A DNA stretch of 64,000 nucleotides from Sipunculus nudus (taxonomy: Eukaryota > Annelida > Sipuncula > Golfingiida > Sipunculidae): the NCBI GenBank assembly GCA_026874595.1, contig CM049307.1:95210330-95274329 (forward strand), given 5' to 3'. The position numbers were made by a program, and so were the translations under genes. A model generated the notes under the pieces. It was not told where the DNA came from. It searched no databases and saw nothing but the letters and a program-made list of their open reading frames with translations. Of this stretch, positions 56,628 through 64,000 are shown piece after piece (position 1 is the first letter of the stretch; each line of letters starts with the position of its first letter).

Positions 56628-58917
56628 GTAATGCTTTTACCTGTTTTGCAAAAAAAATATTTTCTTGCATTTCACTGATTGTGACATTTTTTTTATCAAA
56701 ACATACAAAACAGGTAAAAACTAAAATACCGCTTGATTTACAAAAAAACGTTCCTGAGAACAATTAGTGCCTTATCTTTGTTATTTTTCCTCTCTGTTAG
56801 TTGGTGTTTGCTTTTCCTTACAGATTTCGCATCCGTTATTTGGATACTCTGTCTATTTGCAGCCTGTCGTTATTTAAATACCTGAATATTTAGTGGCAAT
56901 CGCCCTATTCCACTAAAATACAAAAGGAAACCATTCAATATAACCGTTTGTAATTTTATTGAAGAAATAATTTATTTTTGGTAGCCAACGCTGCTGCGGA
57001 GGGTAACATTATAGCTTACACAACTATAGAGAAAGATCATATTTAAAGTACAGAAGTTATTATTCGTAACCTGACAGGTGATAAATACTAACGGGGTAAA
57101 TAGTACGAAGAAGTAACATTTTGACTAATATGCGGACGACAAATTAATTATTGAATTAAGACAATATAGAGCCAGGTAACCAATAGAAGTAATGTACCGA
57201 TAAATATAACATATATGCCATGCAAGAAGAGTAAGATATACAAACATCCGTAGCCTTTTTTTGTAAAATATCTTTTAAAATTTTTGAATAAATTAATTGT
57301 ATAGGATCATATGAACTTATGATGTATGCAGGTCCATGTCTCTAATTGCACAGAGGTTTTTTTCCTCTTTTTCTTTTTGGTTACGCCTGTGGTTTGACAA
57401 CAGGCACGTGCTGGCCTCATAGCTCGGCGGCGGGGACTTTTGTTTTTCATGTTAATTTTTTAAATAGTCTTTTCAATTTTTTAAAGATGTTTCCTTCCCA
57501 GCGGGGCTAAATCATAGAGTTCCTATAATATCGAAAGGGTAATATACAAGAGTGTCCTCGGTCGGTACATACAGGATCGAGATGAAGTCCCCACAATTAT
57601 CATTGTGGAGCCCCAGATCTTCTCCACCACTGTTACCGGACTGTTACAGTGACACTCATACCATCACACCGCGTCCAGGAACAACCGACCATTCTGTATT
57701 CTTCATGTTCTTTATTCTTTATTCGCCGAGGTCGGCCCAGGTCAGCTCCCTACTGAAGTCCGACAGCACTTCAGCTTGGATTTTAGTTGGGAACTGACCA
57801 TGGTCCGACGCTCAGTCTATTTGTAGTTGCCCTACAGAGGTTACATGGCTCCATATATGAACATACACAAATATACCATGAGAGGTACGAGGGTCTTCCT
57901 ATAAATACAACAGGAGAGACCCACACTAAATAGATCTAAACTTTAAACAATTTTCAGAAAGGTAAAACCTAGTTTAACTTATTACAACTATTCTTGATTT
58001 CCTAAAGTCTCTACAATATAAATAATATTACCTGGCACTACATATGCCTCGTACATAATTAAATCATTATCACTGTTTCACCTACGAATTATTGGACTGA
58101 CCCATCGGTGATTCACCTCGTTACTGTTCCCGTTGGTATACTGCTTGGTCATCAGACTCCTAAATACTGGTAGGGTGCTATCAGCTGACTGACCTGCGAG
58201 GCAGCGCTAAGTATCGCCGTATGGCCATCCGGTCAATGCCCCCGGCTAATGACAACACCCACCCGCTTTTGTCTGGCCGATTCAAATATATACTCTTTAT
58301 ATATATAAATATATTTAAAATATGTCTATAATCTATGGTAATAATATATATATATAATTATTTATGGGGTTTATATTCAACTGGTAAAAATATGTATGTC
58401 GACAATTACGGCATTCCGTACAGTGGTATCAGAGGATATACGAAAAATTACAAAAAATCGCCTTATACTATTAATATATAGATTATCATTTTCTTTCTGT
58501 AGCATAAAACGTGATATGCAACATAAATGATGCGTTTTGAATGGACAAAAATGAATTGTTAAATTCTAATAGTTTTGTCTGAGTGACCCATAAATTTTCA
58601 TGAAATTTTCATTGAAATATGACTTAACATTTCAGTACATATAATTATACAAATGACTTCACTAAAAACCGAAAATTACAACATTTAGTTTTTGATCAAG
58701 AAATATAACTCTGGGAAAAAGACATAACAGAAATGACGTTTTCACCCATTTTAAGTGATAAAAGCGTAAAATAACAGCAGTGTTAGCTCAGAATTGCCCT
58801 TTTTAGGAATATACAGCATCGTTATGATTTTATAAAAACGTGTACATCGATTGCTAAAGATGTACGAATGTGTTTTCTGTGTACTATAGACACCAATGGG
58901 TCGGTTTTTCGTATAAT
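56628..58917. other. Unannotated interval, no recognised gene
   Basis: AT-rich. A short perfect hairpin CCACAATTATCATTGTGG lies near 57591. A frame at 57552-57797 (81 codons) is unrecognised. The GC-richer patch 57540-57830 could be part of an unknown element, but no partner repeat is seen. Confidence 0.4.
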
Positions 58918-59049
58918 CACCCATATAGATTTACACCAATACAGAACAAAGCAAAGTGAAAAAGTATTCGCTAGCTGTTCTGTCTCAAACTTGTCATATT
59001 TATACTAACAAGGACATTATGTTGAACAAAAGTAGTCACACGTCAAACT

Positions 59050-59241
59050 GATCGATGTACAGGAGCGGCTGTCTCCATTGATATATGAATGTGAAAACTA
59101 TTATTTCTTTTGTGTGCGTGTACATGCATTAGAACGATTCTAACTTTACCCGTCGTCATTTTACTTCTTGTGCAAGGATACTACTGCAAACAACATAAAG
59201 AAGCTCTGATACGAAGCTCAGAAAGACATTTAAATGAAGGT
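59050..59241 (+). promoter_or_regulatory. Third copy of the candidate promoter/first exon
   Basis: The segment ends ATTTAAATGAAG|GTAAGG (ATG at 59234-59236). An open frame across it also encodes a hydrophobic TILTLPVVILLLVQGYYC stretch without an ATG start, so that reading is less likely than the Met-Lys exon model. No downstream exon identified before the window end. Confidence 0.35.
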
Positions 59242-59290
59242 AAGGGTTTAGTTTACTACTCTTGTCATTCAACTTTCCCTTGTTTAAGCA

Positions 59291-59559
59291 GTCAATCCAT
59301 GTGCGTATCTGCGTGAAAAATCACTCATATGATTTTACAAATGAGTTGTTTCCATCTGACCGTTAGCGTATGTGCGTGTTTGCGTGAAAATCGCCAGAGC
59401 GATTTTTAAGTATAGGGTCTGCGTGAACTCGGGGATTCAGGATAAAATTACCGCACTCCACCATATTGTATATGAAGGCCTGCTTAATCTTTTTACCACT
59501 GCATCGTCTACGAGTTCATGCATATACGCACATACACATATATACGCGCACAATGAAAC
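59291..59559. mobile_element. MITE-like element with GTGCGTAT ends (arm C copy)
   Basis: Left end degraded (GTCAATCCATGTGCGTATCT), right end TATATACGCGCACAATGAAAC. Counterpart of 20170-20429 and 40582-40854. Confidence 0.55.
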
Positions 59560-60407
59560 GTAGGGAAACTCCGAGTAAAACTCCGGTCAAACTTCAAATG
59601 AAAATCAAAATTTTATATGGGGAAGATTAACTTAGATGTTATATCTCTGTCCGAATAAATCCTGCTGAAATAATAAAATGTCTAAACTTATTTTAAATGA
59701 GATTTCGAGATGTATCAAACCATGAGTTAACCCCCTTTTTCAATCTTTGAAGATTAAGCGGTTTGATTTTTTATCCATCATGCTAAAAAGTATTTCGAAT
59801 AATAGGACAAATCAGCGGTAGGCCTATATATCGAAATAAGGAGAAGTAATGTCGGGAAATTTTGTTGTTGAAAATTTTAGGACCAAGATCCATAAATTAC
59901 TGAGCAGCAGAATCGTATATAATTACAAACTTTTTCGGCTACATTTCCAAGAAGCTGTAACTTACCCTATTTCACTTATCAGGAATTTTATTTTAAATAT
60001 ATATATACATTAGATAGCTTGGTAAGACCAATCACTGAGTACTGCTAAAATTATTCTTAAAATGACTTGCATTTCATATTAAAATCAACAGTTTAATAAG
60101 ATTCATGTAAAAATACTGGATAGACGCTTTGCACAGAAATATATATTGAGGCATGCATCAGGTCGCAATCTGGTGGAAAAAGTTAGCATCATAACGTTAG
60201 AATATAAAACTATATATACGTATGCCCTAAATACAAATAGAAATTTAAATCAGCCACAAGTAAATGAACGAATGAAGGCTTTCGCGACTCTCGTCAATGG
60301 AAGGTTGCATTGATAAAACAAAAATAACAAGCCCCAACTTCGACAAAGTCGGTCATTGCAACTAATCGTCGATGCCCGCCAGACATTCGGGCAACGTCCT
60401 CGCCTGA

Positions 60408-60412
<5 letters not shown>

Positions 60413-60480
<68 letters not shown>
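60413..60480. repeat. (TA)n microsatellite
   Basis: Pure TA run of about 65 bp. Confidence 0.95.
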
Positions 60481-60483
<3 letters not shown>

Positions 60484-60489
60484 AATGCA

Positions 60490-61080
60490 ACCATGGGGGG
60501 ACCACGACAATCAGGGGACCGGATCAATTTCATTATTTTCAGTTCAAAGTAATTGCAAATTGCTCCATTATCAATTAATCATACATAAAAGTATTATTGT
60601 TGTTTTAATTTTTCTCAATTTCTAATTTACGTATGTGTTGTATATTTTTTCGGTCCCCCGATAGTCATCGTGATTTTTTACATAAAATTCCAACCTTCAG
60701 GAGACCGATCCCGGTCCCAATATAGTCGTTTTTCATATAACCTCCCAGAGTTTATTTTAGTTTTCATATGGACAATTAATCGAATCGAGGATGTAACCCT
60801 AAGTTTGTGTTCCTGGTAAAATTATCTAAACTAATAATATACAACACGTTTACCACCGGGAGACCAGAAGAACTATCGGGGGACCATATATCATATGATT
60901 AACTATCAGGGGACCACCACACTATCAGGAGACCATATATCATATAAGATTCACTATCAGGGGACCACTATACTCCCAGGAGACTATATCACATAAATGG
61001 TGAACAATTAGGGGACAAATACGCCATCGGATAACCATTTATATTAAACAAGATGAACTATCCGGGAACCAACATAATAC
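60490..61080. repeat. Degenerate array of ACTATCAGGGGACCA motifs
   Basis: Variants of ATCAGGGGACCA occur near 60510, 60877, 60905, 60925, 60956, 60978 and 61007, and in reverse orientation (GGTCCCCCGATAGTC) near 60651. Spacing in the dense part is about 20-35 bp, with ATATATCATAT spacers. No coding sequence. Confidence 0.65.
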
Positions 61081-61239
61081 CATGTTTAGCATATTGAATA
61101 AAAGGTGAACTATTGTTTTGAATCATGTTTGTCATTATAGATGCTATTTGGCTAACTTTTGTTTCGGTTGAAAAAGAGGGGAAGTGGCTTAGAGCCAGAG
61201 AGCCATGTGTTTATTTGCGTCCCTGGGTTAATTATTTAT

Positions 61240-62046
61240 CTTTATATCTGATACGATGATTAAACAGGGATTATCTCATTTAAATCAATCTAAATTAAAC
61301 CGGGGTTTATATGATTGTCTGCGTTTATTAATTGCTGGCCGGAATCTTCGATTTCGGCAAGCATGTTGGTCAGTCACGTATGACTGTCTGTCTGTTTGTC
61401 TGTTCGTCTGTCTGTTTGTCAACACTCTACAGGCCACAATTTTGCAGGAATCGCTTTCAAACTTACACATTTGATTGATAATTGAAAGTTCTCGGAGCCT
61501 ATGGTTTTCAGTGAATATAGAACAAAGGTTAAGGTCAAGGTCATCAAAAACGTCATCATTTTATATTGGTCATACGTGTGTCAATATTTGTATTATATCT
61601 TTACAATCTAAGGCTCAAGTTCTTTCTCTGTGTCTTCTCCATATTTTGATTTAGTCGACTGGTTTCCATCTTGTATTATGTTGTCAGTAAGAATGTCAGT
61701 TTGTCAGTTTGCTGGTTCTTAGGTCTTACAATTAGCACACTACAGGCCACAGTTTTGTAGGGATCCTTTTGAAACTGGTACATCTTATGTCTCAAACTAA
61801 TATCTCGAAAGTGATTTTTTTTTTATTTTCGGAAAATAGCTGCTATGGGGTGCTGCACAAGTAACACTACAACATATCATTCTTATAAACCATTCCTATA
61901 AACCATAAACCTTACCTACATAAACTATATCTTGTTTTGCTCCTCTCTGCTTTCTCCATAAATTGGATTGGTCAACTGTCATCTCTGATGTGTCGGTGTA
62001 TCAGTATGTCCGTCTGTTCATCAGACGGACATATGTATGTCGACAA
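61240..62046. repeat. Repeats with TGTCTG tract and ACTCTACAGGCCACAATTTT units
   Basis: AACACTCTACAGGCCACAAT near 61422 recurs as AGCACACTACAGGCCACAGT near 61735, a step of about 313 bp. Both are preceded by TGTCTG- or TGTCAG-rich stretches. A TGTCCGTCTG...CAGACGGACA hairpin lies at 62007-62031. No gene. Confidence 0.6.
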
Positions 62047-64000
62047 CTAGACATTTCCTGGCACCGCAGGTGCCAGAGTATCCCCAGACATAGTAGCCCC
62101 CCCCCTTTAAGAACAGACCCCCATTTTTAGCAGCATATACTGACACTTGGCATATTTATTGTTTCTTCTATCTAACAATCCACAATCTTGTTGAAGATGT
62201 TGGACCTGTGACCTTGACCTTTTTAAAGATGTGTTCTGTGACCTTGATCTTTGACCTTATGACCCCAAAATCAATTTGGGTCTTGCTTTTCCAATGGAAC
62301 ATATGCAAGTCAAGTTTGAAATCTATACATCAATAAAGCAGGAATGATCATCCAGAAACTATTTTTTTTAACAGGTGGCTCCTGTGACCTTCACCTTTGA
62401 CCTTGTGACCTTATATTGATAGTTTTCCTTCCTCTCTTGGCAGGAGAACTATATGTGCAAGATGGAAGATCTGAGATGAAACGTTTGGCTGAAAATGCAT
62501 CCACAATCTTTATAAAGATGTGTCCTGTGATCTTGACCTTTGACCTCATGACCCAAAATTAATTTTGGTCTTGCTTTTCCAATGGGACATATACAAGTCA
62601 AGTTTGAAAACCATACATCAATAAAAGCAGGAATTATCATCCAGAAACTAATTTTTGGACAGATGGCTCCTGTGACCTTCACCTTTGACCTTGTGACCTC
62701 AAAATTGATAGGGGTTTTTCACTCTTGGCAGGTGAACTATATGTGCAAGATGAAAGATCTGAGATGAATTGTTTGGCTGAAAATGCTTCCACAATCTTTA
62801 TAAAGATGTGTCCTGTGACCTTGACCTTTGACCTCATGACCCCAAAATCAATTCGGGTCTTGCTTTTCCAATGGGTCAAATACAAGTCAAGTTTGAAATC
62901 CATATATCAATAAAAGAAGGAATTATCATCCAGAAACTAATTTTTGGACAGATGGCTCCTGTGACCTTCACCTTAGACCTTGTGACCTCAAAATTGATAG
63001 GGTTCTTCCTCTCTTGGCAGGTGAGCTATATGTGCAAGATGAAAGATCTGAGATGAAATGTGTGGCTGAAAATGCATCCACATCTTTTTAAAGATGTCCT
63101 GTGACCCTGACCTTTGACCTCATGACCCCAAAATCAATTCAGGTCTTGCTTTTCCAATGGGACATATACAAGTTAAGTTTGAAATCCATACATCAATAAA
63201 AGAAGGAATTATCATTTAGAAACTAATTTTTGGACAGATGCCTCCTGTGACCTTCACCTTTGACCTTGTGACCTCAAAATTGATAGGGGTCTTCCACTCT
63301 TAGTAGGTGAACTATATGTGCAAGATGAAAGATCTGAGATGAATTATTTGGCTGAAATTGCATCCACAACCTTTTTAAAGAGGTTTCCTGTGACCTTGAC
63401 CTTTTATCTCATGACCCCAAAATCAATTCGGGTCTTGCTTTTCCAATGGGTCAAACACAAGTCAAGTATGAAATCCATACATCAATAAAAGAAGGAATTA
63501 TCATCCAGAAACTAATTTTTGGACATAGAGCTCCTGTGGCCTTGACCTTTGACCTTGTGACCCCAACATTTATATGGATTATCCACTATTGGCAAGTAAG
63601 CTATATATTCAAGATAGAAGACCTGGGATGAAAGTTTGGCTTAAAATGCATCCACATCTTTTTAAAGATGTGTCCTGTGACCTTGACCTTTGACCTCATG
63701 ACCCCAAAATCAATTTGGGTCTTGCTTTTCCAATGGGGCATATACAAGTCAAGTTTGAAATCCAGACATCAATAAAAGCAGGAATTATCATCCAGAAACT
63801 AATTTTTGGACAGATGGCTCCTGTGACCTTCACCTTTGACCTTGTGACCTCAAAACTGATAGGGGTCTTCCTCTATTGGCAGATGACTTATAAGTGCAAG
63901 ATGAAAGGTCTGAGATGAAATGTTTGGCTGAAAATGCATCCACAATCTTTTTAAAGATGTGTCCTGAGACCTTGACCTTTGACCTCATGACCCCAAAATC
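62047..64000 (-). mobile_element. Helitron-like composite repeat with 287-bp tandem array, minus orientation, cut by window end
   Basis: The 3' terminus (reading minus) is hairpin TGGCACC-TGC-GGTGCCA (62075-62059), 8 bases, then CTAG (62050-62047) and TT, a textbook Helitron end. Inward lie more than six units of about 287 bp; GATGTGTCCTGTGACCTTGA or variants recur near 62233, 62519, 62806, 63094, 63382, 63669 and 63957. Unit cores match 3710-4580 in reverse complement. Frames inside (for example 62582-62767 and 63715-63918) repeat the same peptide (IKAGIIIQKLIFGQMAPVTF) because of the array, not because of a gene. Confidence 0.7.

Larger units (their letters stand above)
58918..60045. repeat. 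Third copy (arm C) of the middle of arm A, inverted relative to it
   Basis: The reverse complement of 19665-20785: GTACAGGAGCGGCTGTCTCC near 59055, GGTAAGGGTTTAGTTTACTA near 59239 (identical to 40528), AAATCAGCGGTAGGCCTATA near 59808 (pairs with 19850), and AGATAGCTTGGTAAGACCAATCAC... near 60012 (pairs with 19676-19695). It covers 19665-19890, which arm B lacks. Confidence 0.82.

Noticed and set aside
59110-59316. Secreted peptide with hydrophobic leader
   Set aside because: The frame begins at TTG with an in-frame stop just upstream and no ATG, and it is not kept in the other two copies of the segment.
62582-63918. Family of about 61-residue proteins repeated four or more times
   Set aside because: The same peptide recurs only because the 287-bp satellite repeats; 287 is not a multiple of three and each frame ends at once.

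Overview
The window reads as eukaryotic, intron-bearing and very repeat-rich DNA. It is AT-rich, has many (TA)n, (TGTC)n and (AAT)n microsatellites, and no prokaryotic gene organisation. The retroelement mix (CR1/L1-type LINEs, Penelope-like, DIRS/Ngaro-type, Ty3/gypsy including a Gmr1-like element), the tRNA-derived SINEs, the 'AGGTCA'-rich tandem arrays and METTL24-like gene pieces together suggest a marine lophotrochozoan, most likely a mollusc. The taxon is an inference from repeat style, not a sequence match.

Layout. 1-770: broken gypsy integrase (minus). 981-2095: minisatellites. 3220-10540: three long composite repeats with shared ends and internal tandem arrays, with a LINE endonuclease fragment between them. 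11.7-15.7 kb: two decayed LINEs. 15.68-16.15 kb: head-to-head array of 37-bp repeats. 16.19-17.07 kb: METTL24-like exon (plus, frameshifted) facing two well-spliced exons of a type II membrane protein (minus). 17.46-21.77 kb: arm A of a large inverted duplication. 24.12-25.00 kb: hAT-like foldback element with 8-bp target duplication. 27.5-29.4 kb: LINE split by a TIR element. 29.96-32.86 kb: decayed gypsy element (minus). 33.8-38.6 kb: repeats and a CR1-like LINE. 39.38-41.1 kb and 47.3-48.9 kb: the second, inverted copy of arm A, split by about 6.2 kb holding DIRS-type, Penelope-like, SINE and LINE remains. 50.16-56.63 kb: near-complete Gmr1-like Ty3/gypsy element (minus) with both LTRs. 58.9-60.05 kb: third copy of the middle of arm A. 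60.5-64.0 kb: tandem repeat arrays, the last belonging to the same roughly 287-bp family as 3.7-4.6 kb but in the opposite direction.

How it fits together. The only convincing host coding sequence is the METTL24-like material near 16-17 kb. A candidate first exon (ATGAAG followed by a GTAAGG donor) lies in arm A and is repeated in the two inverted copies. I infer local duplication of a promoter/first-exon segment of this gene family, later broken up by mobile elements. Everything else supported is transposon-derived or tandem repeat. No operon, CRISPR array, rRNA or functional tRNA gene is seen.
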